Shown here: positions 17,449 through 25,790 of the stretch, piece after piece
Layout: the number at the start of each line of letters is the position of its first letter
Position numbering within the stretch: the first letter of the stretch is position 1
Assembly: GCA_026981855.1 (NCBI GenBank)
Contig: JALSIB010000060.1
Location: 1 to 64,000, forward strand
Direction: 5' to 3'
From: Methylothermaceae bacterium
GTDB taxonomy: Bacteria > Pseudomonadota > Gammaproteobacteria > Methylococcales > Methylothermaceae
Length of the DNA: 64,000 nucleotides
Notes under the pieces: generated by a model
Databases searched by the model: none
The model's input: only the letters and a program-made list of their open reading frames with translations
What the model was told of the DNA's origin: nothing
Translations under genes and position numbers: made by a program

Positions 17449-18164
17449 AAGTGATGATTCTGGCCGCAGGGCGCGGCGAGCGGCTTCGGCCCTTGACGGA
17501 CGAGACCCCCAAGCCCCTGCTGGAGGCTGGGGGAAAGCCCCTGATCGTTCACTTGATCGAAAGCTTGGCACGCTCCGGTATGACGGAGCTGGTGATCAAC
17601 CTGGGATATCGCGGGCGGCAGATAGAAGCGGCGTTGGGGGATGGCGATGCCTATGGGGTGAATATCGTCTATTCACGGGAGCCGGAGAGGCCGCTGGAAA
17701 CCGGTGGTGGAATCCATCGGGCCCTGTCGCTTTTGAGCGATCCCTTCGTGGTCGTGAACGGTGATATCGCGACCGATTTCCCCTTTTCACGCTTGCCTCG
17801 AAGGTTGCCGGGAAAAGCGCATCTGGTCCTGGTGCCCAATCCCCCTCACCATCGGCGGGGTGACTTTTCCCTGGTGGCGGGCCGGGTTCGGGAAGAGGGG
17901 GCGCAAAAACGGACCTTCAGTGGCATCGGTGTTTACAGTCACCGCCTTTTCTGGCAGTGTCGGCCTGGGCGCTTTCCCTTGGCGCCGGTATTGCGCCGGG
18001 CGATGTCCGAAGGACAGGTCACGGGAGAACTTTACTCAGGGCTTTGGAGCGATATCGGAACCGTCGAGAGATTGCGGCAATGGCGGGATAAAATCAGGAC
18101 GGAGTCCTGGAAAAACACGAGTGAAGAGAAAGAGGAGGAGAACGATGAACCAGATCATCGATGA
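17445..18164 (+). CDS. murU: N-acetylmuramate alpha-1-phosphate uridylyltransferase MurU
   Basis: 239 residues, a nucleotidyltransferase beginning MKVMILAAGRGERLRPLTD (the GxGxRxxPLT phosphate-binding loop). PKPLLEAGGKPLI follows, and VVNGDIATD carries the metal-binding Asp. It makes UDP-MurNAc from MurNAc-1-phosphate for cell-wall recycling. Start and stop overlap AmgK and the small membrane protein, indicating one transcript. The C-terminal tail is Glu/Lys-rich and, because of the overlap, its last residues also encode the ribosome-binding site of the next gene. Confidence 0.92.
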   Translation: MKVMILAAGRGERLRPLTDETPKPLLEAGGKPLIVHLIESLARSGMTELVINLGYRGRQIEAALGDGDAYGVNIVYSREPERPLETGGGIHRALSLLSDPFVVVNGDIATDFPFSRLPRRLPGKAHLVLVPNPPHHRRGDFSLVAGRVREEGAQKRTFSGIGVYSHRLFWQCRPGRFPLAPVLRRAMSEGQVTGELYSGLWSDIGTVERLRQWRDKIRTESWKNTSEEKEEENDEPDHR

Positions 18165-18519
18165 AAAAGATCCACAAAAGATTCAGGAAGCCCGCAAGTG
18201 GGCCATGATCGTCTATGCCCTTCAGGCGTTGGGATTCGTCATTGGAATCAGTTATGTCGCGGCATTGATCCTCGCCTATCTCAAACAGGCCGAAGCCCGG
18301 GGCACCTGGGTCGAATCCCATTACGTCTGGCAGATCCGCACATTCTGGTTCAGCGTTCTGTGGGGCGTGCTGGCCGCGGCGTCCATGGTCTGGATGGTGG
18401 GATGGGTGGTCCTGGTGGCCGATCTGTTGTGGATGGTGTATCGAATCGTGGTCGGCTGGGTCCGTTTGAGCGACAACAAGCCCGCTTATACGGAGCAGCA
18501 GCGGCCGGATTTTTTCTAG
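18145..18519 (+). CDS. Small multi-pass membrane protein, DUF4870-like
   Basis: 124 residues with three hydrophobic helices (about 22-45, 72-100, 101-112). The layout is typical of DUF4870/Tic20-like proteins: YALQALGFVIGISYVAALIL, then TFWFSVLWGVL, then a Trp-rich third helix. GAGGAGGAGAACG provides a strong ribosome-binding site for the ATG at 18145, inside the last codons of murU. Function is unknown. It ends the amgK-murU transcript; bamD follows after 112 bp with its own -10-like element. Confidence 0.8.
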   Translation: MNQIIDEKDPQKIQEARKWAMIVYALQALGFVIGISYVAALILAYLKQAEARGTWVESHYVWQIRTFWFSVLWGVLAAASMVWMVGWVVLVADLLWMVYRIVVGWVRLSDNKPAYTEQQRPDFF

Positions 18520-18589
18520 GCGGCAATGCATCCTCAAGCGTGCGTCACCCCGGTGGCCCGAATTCTCACCCCGATCCCCCGTGTGACTT

Positions 18590-18595
18590 ATAATC
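18590..18595 (+). promoter_or_regulatory. Candidate -10 element upstream of bamD
   Basis: A perfect TATAAT in the sequence TGACTTATAATCATTCC, about 40 bp before bamD. No good -35 is visible at 16-18 bp, so this is only a candidate. Confidence 0.35.
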
Positions 18596-18631
18596 ATTCC
18601 TTTTCGCAAGTGTCGGAGGTTACCGCGGGCC

Positions 18632-19471
18632 GTGATCATGGATAGAAAAAACAGTTTGGGCCGGGTATTGATCATGATGGGCCTTGTCTTCCTGCTGGGC
18701 GGCTGTTCGACCATTCAGGGCTGGTTCGAGCACAAACCCCGGCCTGTGGAAGTGATGCCGGAAGAGGATCTGTACCGGAAAGCCAAGGAAAAGCTGGACT
18801 CGGGCAGCTACACCCGTGCCATAGAACTGTATCAGGCGCTGGAAACCCGGTATCCCTTTGGAAAGTATGGCCCCCAGGTGCTTCTGGATCTGGCCTATGC
18901 CTACTATAAGCAAGGGGATGCCGAATCCGCTCTGGCGACCCTCGATCGTTTCGTCAAGATCTATCCCAACCATCAGCGGCTCGACTATGCCTATTATCTG
19001 CGTGGCCTGGTTCATACCCGCCAGTCCCTGGGGTTCGTGGAGCGCTATTTTCCTCTGGATCTGAGCAAGCGCGACCCGACCCCTCTGGCCCAGGGCTACC
19101 AGGACTTCGTCACTTTGCTGGAAACGTTTCCTGAAAGCGAATATGCGCCCGAGGCGGAACGCCGGCGTTTCGCCTTGTTCAATCTGATGGCCCTGCACGA
19201 GCTGAATGTGGCCGATTATTATTTTCGCCGGGGCGCCTATATCGCGGCTGCGAACCGCTCTCAGCAGATCATCCGTGATTTTCCCCGCACCCAGGCGATT
19301 CCCTTCGCCTTGAAAATCATGGCCAAATCCTATTGGCTGCTGGAAATGGATGAATTGGCCGCCAAGACCGAGGAAGTCTATGCCCTCAATTTCGGCGGCA
19401 CCGAACCAAGGTTGAAAAAGACACCGGACAATCTGCTGAGTTGGATTTTCTGGCTTTTCAGGTGGGATTGA
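18632..19471 (+). CDS. bamD: Outer-membrane assembly lipoprotein BamD
   Basis: 279 residues. Lipobox LLGGC (Cys25) is followed by five TPR-like repeats: DLYRKAKEKLDSGSYTRAIE, PFGKYGPQVLLDLAYAYYK, RLDYAYYLRGL, FPESEYAPEAERR and LNVADYYFRRGAYIAAANR. BamD is the essential lipoprotein partner of BamA in inserting outer-membrane proteins. GGAGGT at 18615-18620 suits a GTG start at 18632 (11-nt spacing) better than the ATG at 18638. Chaperone surA and client lptD lie nearby. Confidence 0.95.
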   Translation: MIMDRKNSLGRVLIMMGLVFLLGGCSTIQGWFEHKPRPVEVMPEEDLYRKAKEKLDSGSYTRAIELYQALETRYPFGKYGPQVLLDLAYAYYKQGDAESALATLDRFVKIYPNHQRLDYAYYLRGLVHTRQSLGFVERYFPLDLSKRDPTPLAQGYQDFVTLLETFPESEYAPEAERRRFALFNLMALHELNVADYYFRRGAYIAAANRSQQIIRDFPRTQAIPFALKIMAKSYWLLEMDELAAKTEEVYALNFGGTEPRLKKTPDNLLSWIFWLFRWD

Positions 19472-19475
19472 GGCC

Positions 19476-20363
19476 ATGCGGGTGGATGTGATTTGCATCG
19501 GGCATGCTTCCTATGATCTGGTTTTTGCGGTGCCCCATCATCCCGGGGAAGACGAAAAATGCGTCGCCACCGCTTTCGTTTCCTGTGGGGGCGGGCCGGC
19601 CGCCAACGCCTCGGTGACGGTGGCCAGGCTGGAACGAAGCGCCGCGTTTTGCGGTTATCTGGGCGCCGACATTCATGGAGAGGCCCATTTCAGCGAACTC
19701 GAAAAGGAAGGTGTGAAGACGGCTTTCATTCGCCGTGGTGATGCGCCCACGCCCTTGTCGGCGGTATTGGTCAAACCCGACGGGAAAAGGGCGCTGATCA
19801 ATTACCGGGGGGAGACGCGCCCGCTCGCCGGGGATGAAATCGCGCTGGACCGGCTGGATGCCGGGGCCGTCCTGTTCGACGGCCACGAGCCGCATCTGTC
19901 CCTCCGCTGGTTGGAGCGGTTCCGGCGCCGGGGCGCGGCGACCGTTCTCGATGCCGGATCCCTCCATACGGGTACCCGGGAACTGATGTTCGCCGTGGAT
20001 TATCTCGTGGCTTCGCGCAAGTTCGCTTCTCAATGGCTGGGCAGGGACGATCCGTGGGTGGCGCTCGACCGCTTGGCGGAGAAATCCCCGGCCGTGGTGA
20101 TCACCCTGGGGGAGACGGGATTGATCTGGCGGCGGGGCGGTGATCGGGGCCGGCTGCCTGCCTGGGCGGTGGAGGCTGTCGATACCACAGGGGCGGGAGA
20201 TACCTTTCATGGCGCGTTCGCCGCCTGTGTCGCCGACGGTGTGGGTTGGGAGGATTCGTTGCGTTTTGCCAGTGCGGCGGCGGCCTTGTGTTGCACCAGG
20301 ATGGGCGGGCGGCCGGGCATTCCGACGCGGGCGGAAGTGGAAACGTTGCTTGGCGGCGGGTAA
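19476..20363 (+). CDS. PfkB-family sugar kinase
   Basis: 295 residues, ribokinase fold. The N-terminus is GHASYDLVFAVPHHPGEDEK, with CGGGPAANASVTVARLE as the substrate-binding motif, and DTTGAGDTFHGAF is the canonical C-terminal PfkB signature with catalytic Asp. The overall pattern resembles the sulfofructose-kinase/ribokinase branch, but the substrate cannot be read off. It starts 4 bp after bamD, so it may be transcribed with it, and converges on priA with a 6-bp gap. Confidence 0.85.
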   Translation: MRVDVICIGHASYDLVFAVPHHPGEDEKCVATAFVSCGGGPAANASVTVARLERSAAFCGYLGADIHGEAHFSELEKEGVKTAFIRRGDAPTPLSAVLVKPDGKRALINYRGETRPLAGDEIALDRLDAGAVLFDGHEPHLSLRWLERFRRRGAATVLDAGSLHTGTRELMFAVDYLVASRKFASQWLGRDDPWVALDRLAEKSPAVVITLGETGLIWRRGGDRGRLPAWAVEAVDTTGAGDTFHGAFAACVADGVGWEDSLRFASAAAALCCTRMGGRPGIPTRAEVETLLGGG

Positions 20364-20369
20364 CGCGTT

Positions 20370-22583
20370 TCAATACAGGTCCGCCGGATCGACGTCCAGC
20401 GACCAGCGAATTTTCCGCTGCCGGGGAAGTCGCCGCAGGTCGGGCAGCAAGCGCGCCAGCAGGCGGTGCAACGACGCCCGTTCGCGGGATTGTAGCAGTA
20501 ACTGGTAACGGTAACGTCCGGCCCGTTTTGGCATGGGGGCCGGAACCGGTCCCAGAACCGCAACGGTTTCCAGGCCGAGGGCCTGCGCCGAATGGGCGAC
20601 CTCCTGTAAAAAGGCGCAGGGGGGCTCGGGTTTCAAGGCTTCCGCCCGCAACAGGGCCTGAAAGCTGAAAGGGGGCAATTCCGCCTGGCGCCTTTCCTCC
20701 AGCGCCTGTTCCGCGAAGGCGCGATATCCCCGATCGAGCAGTGCGGACAGCAGGGGATGGTCCGGGTGCCGGGTCTGGATGAGCACCCGTCCCGGCTTGA
20801 CGCCTCTTCCCGCTCTGCCCGCCACCTGGGTGATCAATTGCGCCATGCGCTCGGGCGCCCTGAAATCGGTGCTGTAGAGCCCGGCGTCGGCATCGAGAAT
20901 CACCACCAGGGTGACATTGGGGAAGTCATGTCCCTTGGCGAGCATCTGGGTGCCCAGAAGAATGTCCGTGTCGCCGCTTCGCACCTGATCGAGAATCCGT
21001 TGCAGGCTTCCCTTGCGGCGGGTGGTGTCGCGATCGATGCGGGCCACCCGGGCCTGGGGAAACGCCTGGGCCAACTCGTTTTCTATCCTTTCGGTCCCTT
21101 GCCCCAGCGGGATCAATGCCTTGCTTTCGCCACAGCCCGGGCAAAGGGATGGCGGCAATGTCTCGTGACCACAGTGATGGCAGCGTAATCTGCCATCGAA
21201 ATGGTGAAGAACCAGCCGGGCGTCACAGCGCGGACAATCCGCGGTCCAGCCGCAACCGTGGCAAATGAGGACCGGCGCGAAACCACGCCGGTTGAGGAAG
21301 ATCAGGATCTGTTCCTGTCGCGCCAAAGCCTGTTCGATTTCGCTCCGCGCCCGGGGGGAAAGTCCGGCCAGGAGCTTCTGGTTGCGGAGATCCAGCCGTT
21401 GGACGGTGGGCGGGTTGGCAGGTCCCGCCCTTTCGGGCAGGGGCAGCCGCAGGTAGCGGTTTCTGCGGGCATTGTGCAGCGATTCCAGCGACGGCGTCGC
21501 CGATCCCAGGATGACGGGGATTCCCGTCATCCTGGCGCGGACCACGGCGAGATCGCGGGCGGAAAATCGAAGCCCTTCTTGTTGTTTGAAAGAGGGGTCG
21601 TGCTCTTCATCGACCACGATCAGACCGGGCCGGGCCATCGGTACGAAGACGGCCGAGCGGGTGCCCAGCAGAATGGGAAGTTTTCCTTCCTTGAAGCCGA
21701 TCCAGGCATTCAGTCTTTCAGTGTCGCCCAAACCGGAGTGATAGATTCCGATCGGGCAACCCAGCCGTTTGTGAAAACGGGCCTGCAATTGCGGCGTCAA
21801 GGCGATTTCCGGCAACAGCACCAACAGCTGGCGCCGCCGGCGCAATACCGCTTCGGCGGCGCCCAGATAGACTTCCGTCTTGCCACTGCCGGTCACCCCT
21901 TCCAGGAGGAAAGCGGAGAAATCGTCAAGGCCGGCTTCGATCGCCCCGATCGCCGAACGTTGCGCCGCATTCGGCTTGAAGTCCCCCGGGCTGGGCCGGG
22001 CAGGTGACGGCGAGAGCGTTTCCACCGTCAACAGTCCTTTTTTCTCCAGTGATCTGGCCGCGGCTCTCCAATCCCAGTCGAGGGTGGACAAGGCCGCGGT
22101 TGTCATCACCCCGTCATTTTCCCGCAGTAGTTTGAGCAGGGCGAGTTGCCGCTTCGCCCTGGAGGAGAGGGCGTCTTCCCCGGCGAGCGGGGTCAGCCGC
22201 AATTGTTCGAGGCCGCGGACCTTCGCGGCCTTGCCCTGGCGCAACATGGCAGGCAGGGCGGTGGCCAACACCTCTCCGAGTGGATGGTGGTAGTAATGGG
22301 CGGTCCAACGAAGAAAATCCAGATCGTTCCGGGAGAACAGAGGTTCGTGATCGAGGATCTCCATGACAGGTTTCAGCCTCTCCGGCGCCACCTCGCTGGC
22401 CTGTTCCAGGCCCATCACGACGCCGATCCGGCCGCCTCGTCCAAAGGGGACTTTCACCCGCACGCCCACTTGAAGTTTGGCGTCCTTTTTGGGGGGGGGC
22501 GGCAGGTAGTCGAACAACGTGGGGATGGGGGCTGGAACGGCCACCTTGACGATGGGTGTCATCGACGCCCCGGAACTACCCAT
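20370..22583 (-). CDS. priA: Primosomal replication restart helicase PriA
   Basis: 737 residues. An N-terminal 3'-DNA-binding domain (PIPTLFDYLPP, VGVRVKVPFG) is followed by a helicase core with Walker A GVTGSGKTEVY and Walker B DEEHD. Zinc-binding cysteines lie in CHGCGWTADCPRC and CHHCGHETLPPSLCPGC, and QVAGRAGRG is motif VI. PriA reloads the replisome at collapsed forks. AAAGGA just before the ATG at 22583 supports this start; an ATG at 22562 is an alternative. Its upstream region carries a cluster of DnaA-box-like sites (22656-22690). Confidence 0.96.
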   Translation of the reverse strand: MGSSGASMTPIVKVAVPAPIPTLFDYLPPPPKKDAKLQVGVRVKVPFGRGGRIGVVMGLEQASEVAPERLKPVMEILDHEPLFSRNDLDFLRWTAHYYHHPLGEVLATALPAMLRQGKAAKVRGLEQLRLTPLAGEDALSSRAKRQLALLKLLRENDGVMTTAALSTLDWDWRAAARSLEKKGLLTVETLSPSPARPSPGDFKPNAAQRSAIGAIEAGLDDFSAFLLEGVTGSGKTEVYLGAAEAVLRRRRQLLVLLPEIALTPQLQARFHKRLGCPIGIYHSGLGDTERLNAWIGFKEGKLPILLGTRSAVFVPMARPGLIVVDEEHDPSFKQQEGLRFSARDLAVVRARMTGIPVILGSATPSLESLHNARRNRYLRLPLPERAGPANPPTVQRLDLRNQKLLAGLSPRARSEIEQALARQEQILIFLNRRGFAPVLICHGCGWTADCPRCDARLVLHHFDGRLRCHHCGHETLPPSLCPGCGESKALIPLGQGTERIENELAQAFPQARVARIDRDTTRRKGSLQRILDQVRSGDTDILLGTQMLAKGHDFPNVTLVVILDADAGLYSTDFRAPERMAQLITQVAGRAGRGVKPGRVLIQTRHPDHPLLSALLDRGYRAFAEQALEERRQAELPPFSFQALLRAEALKPEPPCAFLQEVAHSAQALGLETVAVLGPVPAPMPKRAGRYRYQLLLQSRERASLHRLLARLLPDLRRLPRQRKIRWSLDVDPADLY

Positions 22584-22655
22584 TGAGTCCTTTTTTGAAG
22601 TATTATCATGGGCGAAAAATTGTTTTTATCCCGAAAGGAAACAATTCCCCGGGGC

Positions 22656-22690
22656 TTTTGCACAGATTTTGTGGACAGGGCTGTGGACAA
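22656..22690. promoter_or_regulatory. Cluster of three DnaA-box-like 9-mers
   Basis: TTTTGCACA (22656-22664) fits TTWTNCACA exactly. TGTGGACAG (22670-22678) and TGTGGACAA (22682-22690) are reverse-strand sites (CTGTCCACA, TTGTCCACA) with two and one mismatches respectively. All lie within 35 bp between priA and the HNH gene, beside a T/A-rich stretch. Confidence 0.45.
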
Positions 22691-22759
22691 GATGCCGATA
22701 ACGGCATGGATGGCGCATGGTTCCCGGGGTGCATTCGTTTTGTAGAAATATTGGTCAGC

Positions 22760-22900
22760 ATGGAAAGACATTGTAAACAGGAACGGGTAACCCCCGATGG
22801 CCATCGTAGCGCCGCTGTGGGAACAGGATATGCGGAAGAAACGGTCGCAGGTGAACCGATAAAGGGTGAGATGAACGAAGCGGGAGTGGAGGCTCTATGA
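22760..22900 (+). CDS. Possible 46-residue protein upstream of the HNH gene
   Basis: A frame beginning MERHCKQERVTPDGHR and ending at a TGA that overlaps the ATG of the HNH endonuclease gene (CTATGA). The stop-start overlap suggests translational coupling. The ribosome-binding site is weak, and I recognise no family. The remaining gap (22584-22759) holds the DnaA-box cluster and presumably the priA promoter. Confidence 0.3.
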   Translation: MERHCKQERVTPDGHRSAAVGTGYAEETVAGEPIKGEMNEAGVEAL

Positions 22901-23499
22901 ATTCCCTTTCTTTGCAAGTGTTGCGCACGGATGCTTCGGGAATGCCGCTGGAGTGGATCGGCTATCAGGAAGCGGTGAAACTGTATTACCTGAAGCAGGT
23001 GGCTTACACCTGCGGCACGCTTCTCTACAGGGTTCATGGAGGGGTCAATGCGCGCACCGGCAAACGCAGTGTCATCGAGGTGAACTCAATCATCGCCACC
23101 CACGGCCACGAGAAAAAGATTCGCACCCGCGGCGGTCATTATGCGCCGCCACTCAATAACCATGCCTTGTTTCGCCGGGACAATCATTTGTGTCTGTATT
23201 GCGGGCAGAAATTCCTTCACCGGGATCTCTCCCGTGATCATGTGACGCCATTGAGTCAGGGTGGCCAGGACCATTGGACCAATGTCGTGGCCGCCTGCAA
23301 ACGTTGCAACAATCACAAGGCCAATCGAACCCCCGAGCAGGCCGGAATGGAGTTGCTGGCCATTCCGTTCGTGCCGACCCACGCGGAATATATCTATCTT
23401 CAGGGGCGCAGGATATTGAGCGATCAGATGGAATTTTTGCGCGCCCACTTTCCCAGAAAAAGCCCCCTGCATGACAGGTTGGCGATGGCCCGCGTCTGA
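22897..23499 (+). CDS. HNH endonuclease
   Basis: 200 residues. The C-terminal half is a zinc-supported HNH nuclease: LCLYCGQKF and ACKRCNNHKANRTP provide two CxxC pairs, and SRDHVTPLSQGGQDHWTNVV provides the HNH core. The N-terminal ~80 residues are a conserved extension found in the chromosomal HNH proteins of many gammaproteobacteria. Cellular role is unknown; it does not sit near a restriction methylase. It is probably followed by the terminator at 23501-23520. Confidence 0.88.
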   Translation: MNSLSLQVLRTDASGMPLEWIGYQEAVKLYYLKQVAYTCGTLLYRVHGGVNARTGKRSVIEVNSIIATHGHEKKIRTRGGHYAPPLNNHALFRRDNHLCLYCGQKFLHRDLSRDHVTPLSQGGQDHWTNVVAACKRCNNHKANRTPEQAGMELLAIPFVPTHAEYIYLQGRRILSDQMEFLRAHFPRKSPLHDRLAMARV

Positions 23500-23500
23500 G

Positions 23501-23520
23501 CCGTCCGGAAGGGCGGTTTT
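23501..23520 (+). terminator. Intrinsic terminator after the HNH gene
   Basis: CCGTCC (23501-23506), a GGAA tetraloop and GGGCGG (23511-23516), with one G-U pair, followed by TTTT. It lies immediately after the HNH stop, between convergent genes. Confidence 0.6.
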
Positions 23521-23534
23521 CACCTGGCTGTTTT

Positions 23535-24014
23535 TCAGGCGTTACACCACGTGTTCCAGAAGGCCCACAGGGCCAGTCCCAGAAAAGCGATCAGAGTCCA
23601 GGCGGGGATGCTCAGCCCCAGAAAAGTCCAAAGCACCTCACTGCATTCGCCGGTGCCGCTGAAAAGCAGGCGAACCGTTTCGCCCAGGGGAAAGTGCTCG
23701 AAAACATAACCGAGCCCCGGCCCGCAGGCGGGCACTTCCTCTTCCGGAAGATTCTGTAACCAGACGTGGCGGGCGGAGACCGCGGCGCCTCCCAGCGCCA
23801 GAACGCCCGCAAGGGTGCCGTAAACGCGCGAGAATCGCTGGTGGAGGGCGGCCGCCAACAGGAACAATCCCACCGCCAGCACGAATATTCTTTGGGTGAT
23901 GCACAGAGGGCAGGGTGCCAGCTTTTCCACGAATTGAAACCAGGCGGCGACAGCCAGCAACGAGGCGCAAAAAGCAAAGCCGAGAAAGAAACCGAGTCGG
24001 GGCGATAAGGACAT
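23535..24014 (-). CDS. dsbB: Disulfide bond formation protein DsbB
   Basis: 159 residues with four transmembrane helices. The first periplasmic loop carries the CPLC redox pair (APCPLCITQR); the second carries a further pair (VPACGPG and GECSEV). DsbB reoxidises DsbA and passes electrons to quinones. The ATG at 24014 gives a normal-length protein; upstream in-frame starts would add a hydrophilic extension untypical of the family. LptD and the L,D-transpeptidase encoded here are likely users of the Dsb system. It is converged on by the HNH gene. Confidence 0.93.
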   Translation of the reverse strand: MSLSPRLGFFLGFAFCASLLAVAAWFQFVEKLAPCPLCITQRIFVLAVGLFLLAAALHQRFSRVYGTLAGVLALGGAAVSARHVWLQNLPEEEVPACGPGLGYVFEHFPLGETVRLLFSGTGECSEVLWTFLGLSIPAWTLIAFLGLALWAFWNTWCNA

Positions 24015-24482
24015 AAGCGTTGTTGTGTTCGGGTTGTCGATCAGTGTGACTTTTACCATAACAGATTTGTCGCCGTTCCCAAACGGGCGCGCTTGGCAGG
24101 GCAATTGCCCGAACCGGTTTCTCCCCTCTCCCTTTGGGAGAGGGGCTTTTCAAGGCCGTGCAAAATCGGGTTTGAACGGGAAAGCGGCGGTCATACGATT
24201 GTCCTGTCCCGCCTCTTACCACCTTCACTTCTGCGGGGAAGAAAGCCGTTGGTTTCCGGCGACAAGGATAAGTTTTTGAATGACAAGTCAAATGCCGGAT
24301 AAAGGACTGTCCCGCCCTCTCGGCAGTCATCGTGCGGCGACAGGGTGGCGGGTGCCGATCCGCCTTCATTTTTGAAAACCTGATATAAATCAATTGTATA
24401 AATTTGTGGCATGAAATGTGCATTAGTGAAGAGTGCAATGCATTGCATCATTGTGAAACACTTTTCCAAGGAGAAAACAGAA
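24015..24482. other. 468-bp intergenic region containing a MITE-like element
   Basis: No gene is visible. It contains the dispersed element at 24097-24206. The AT-rich segment 24370-24470, just before the EF-hand gene, presumably holds that gene's promoter. The dsbB promoter should lie at the left edge. Confidence 0.6.
24097..24206 (-). repeat. MITE-like dispersed element, copy A (about 110 bp)
   Basis: By eye about 85% identical to copy B (30955-31062) in inverted orientation. The centre is a near-palindrome, CCCCTCTCCC/GGGAGAGGGG. The ends are imperfect inverted repeats (CAGGGCAAT... at 24097; its counterpart ...ATTGTCCTG ending at 24206). No flanking direct repeat is visible, suggesting an older copy. 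No coding capacity. Confidence 0.75.
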
Positions 24483-24749
24483 ATGAGAAAGATCATGATT
24501 GCCGGCCTGTCCGCCATTTTTTCCGGGGTACTGATGGCAGGTTCCGCCCTGGGTGACCTGGATGCCGACAAAGACGGCGTGATCAGTGCCGAAGAGGCGC
24601 AGGCCAAACCGGAACTGGCCAAGGATTTCCAGGCGCTGGACAAGAATCAGGATGGCCGCCTGGATGCCGCCGAGTTTGCCCAGTTCGAAATGGCACCGGC
24701 CGCGGAGCAGTTGATGCAGCCGGATGTTTCCGCCTCGGGCGCGAAATGA
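24483..24749 (+). CDS. Small secreted EF-hand protein
   Basis: 88 residues. A signal peptide (MRKIMIAGLSAIFSGVLMAG, cleavage near SALG) precedes two EF-hand calcium-binding loops: DADKDGVISAEE and DKNQDGRLDAAE, each with Asp/Asn at loop positions 1, 3 and 5 and Glu at 12. Probably a periplasmic calcium-binding protein. AAGGAG precedes the ATG. It converges with the retropepsin gene, 17 bp away. Confidence 0.85.
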   Translation: MRKIMIAGLSAIFSGVLMAGSALGDLDADKDGVISAEEAQAKPELAKDFQALDKNQDGRLDAAEFAQFEMAPAAEQLMQPDVSASGAK

Positions 24750-24766
24750 AATAACCGGCCCAGGGG

Positions 24767-25285
24767 CTACCGCGCTTTTTGAGGGAGAATTGCCAGGGAT
24801 GGCTCCAACCGCCGCGTGCTGGAAGCGGCCAGTACCTCGCAACCGGTCATGCTCAGCCGGGGAGGGTCGACGGAGATTTCGAAGGGGCTGATGCGGCTCA
24901 AAACATTGAGACCCAGAATCACCCGTTTGTTATGAGGGAAAACCGCGACCTCGATATCGGGGACGGTGCAGCGTTTTCCTATTTGCAGATGGCGGACCCG
25001 GTACAGGGGCACTTCGATCCGGGCGCCGTTCGCCAACATCCCGACCTGGGTTCTCAGGTATTTGACCTCGCCTTGTCGTTGCAGCCGTTCGAGCATGGCC
25101 TGGTCGATGGTGGAGAAGCTCGATCCCGTATCCAGCAGGAAGCTGACAGGCCCCTGGCTGCCGATTTTTCCTTCCACATACAAGGTGCCCGTGCCTCGAT
25201 CGATCAGGGGAACCGACAGCGCCATCCCGCCGGCAAAAGCCGGGACGGAGATCGCCAGAGTCCAGAAAAACACCCATCGTTTCAT
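24767..25285 (-). CDS. Periplasmic retropepsin-like aspartic protease
   Basis: 172 residues with a signal peptide (hydrophobic segment ending PAFAGG). FLLDTGSSFSTID is the active-site DTGSS of single-domain clan-AA proteases. VILGLNVLSRI is the family's hydrophobic-hydrophobic-Gly flap-support motif (ILG). Such proteins act as dimers, each contributing one Asp. Substrate unknown. It is monocistronic. Confidence 0.82.
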   Translation of the reverse strand: MKRWVFFWTLAISVPAFAGGMALSVPLIDRGTGTLYVEGKIGSQGPVSFLLDTGSSFSTIDQAMLERLQRQGEVKYLRTQVGMLANGARIEVPLYRVRHLQIGKRCTVPDIEVAVFPHNKRVILGLNVLSRISPFEISVDPPRLSMTGCEVLAASSTRRLEPSLAILPQKAR

Positions 25286-25361
25286 GTTCCGATCCGCTTG
25301 GATTGACGACGCGGGGAAACAGGATCCCGCCTCCTGCGTTCAAGTGTAGTTCAAGTCGGGG

Positions 25362-25790
25362 TCAGAAAGGTTTCACCGTCGCCAGGATGACGATGGCGAA
25401 AAGAAAAAGCACGGGAATTTCATTGATCCAGCGATAAAAGACATGTCCGTGGCGGTTCCGGTCGTGCTTGAAATCCAGCAGCCATTTGCCGCATGCCAGA
25501 TGATAGATCACCAGGCCGGCGAGCAGAGCCAGTTTGGCGTGCAGCCACCCTTGACGGGCATAAATGTCCCAGGCGTAAGACGCCAGCATCCACACGCCAA
25601 AGACGAAGGTCAGAATCATCCCCGGCGTCATGATTCCATAGAAAAGCTTGCGTTCCATGATCTTGAAACGCTCCTTTCCGGTTTCGTCTTCCGCCATGGC
25701 GTGATAGACGAATAGACGGGGCAGATAAAACAGGCCGGCGAACCAGGTCACCATGAAAACAAGATGAAAGGCCTTGAGCCACATGTTCAT
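25362..25790 (-). CDS. hemJ: Protoporphyrinogen IX oxidase HemJ
   Basis: 142 residues with four transmembrane helices. The N-terminus MNMWLKAFHLVFMVTWFAGL contains the conserved heme-ligand-region His, and the hallmark LFYLPRLFVYH follows. A later WLHAKLALL supplies another family His/Lys pair. HemJ oxidises protoporphyrinogen IX in bacteria lacking HemG and HemY. The start overlaps the upstream TlpA-like gene by 4 bp. Confidence 0.93.
   Translation of the reverse strand: MNMWLKAFHLVFMVTWFAGLFYLPRLFVYHAMAEDETGKERFKIMERKLFYGIMTPGMILTFVFGVWMLASYAWDIYARQGWLHAKLALLAGLVIYHLACGKWLLDFKHDRNRHGHVFYRWINEIPVLFLFAIVILATVKPF

Noticed and set aside
22584-22896. Chromosomal origin of replication
   Set aside because: DnaA-box-like sites are present, but there is no AT-rich 13-mer array and no dnaA, dnaN, mnmG or rnpA gene nearby; too few boxes for an oriC claim.
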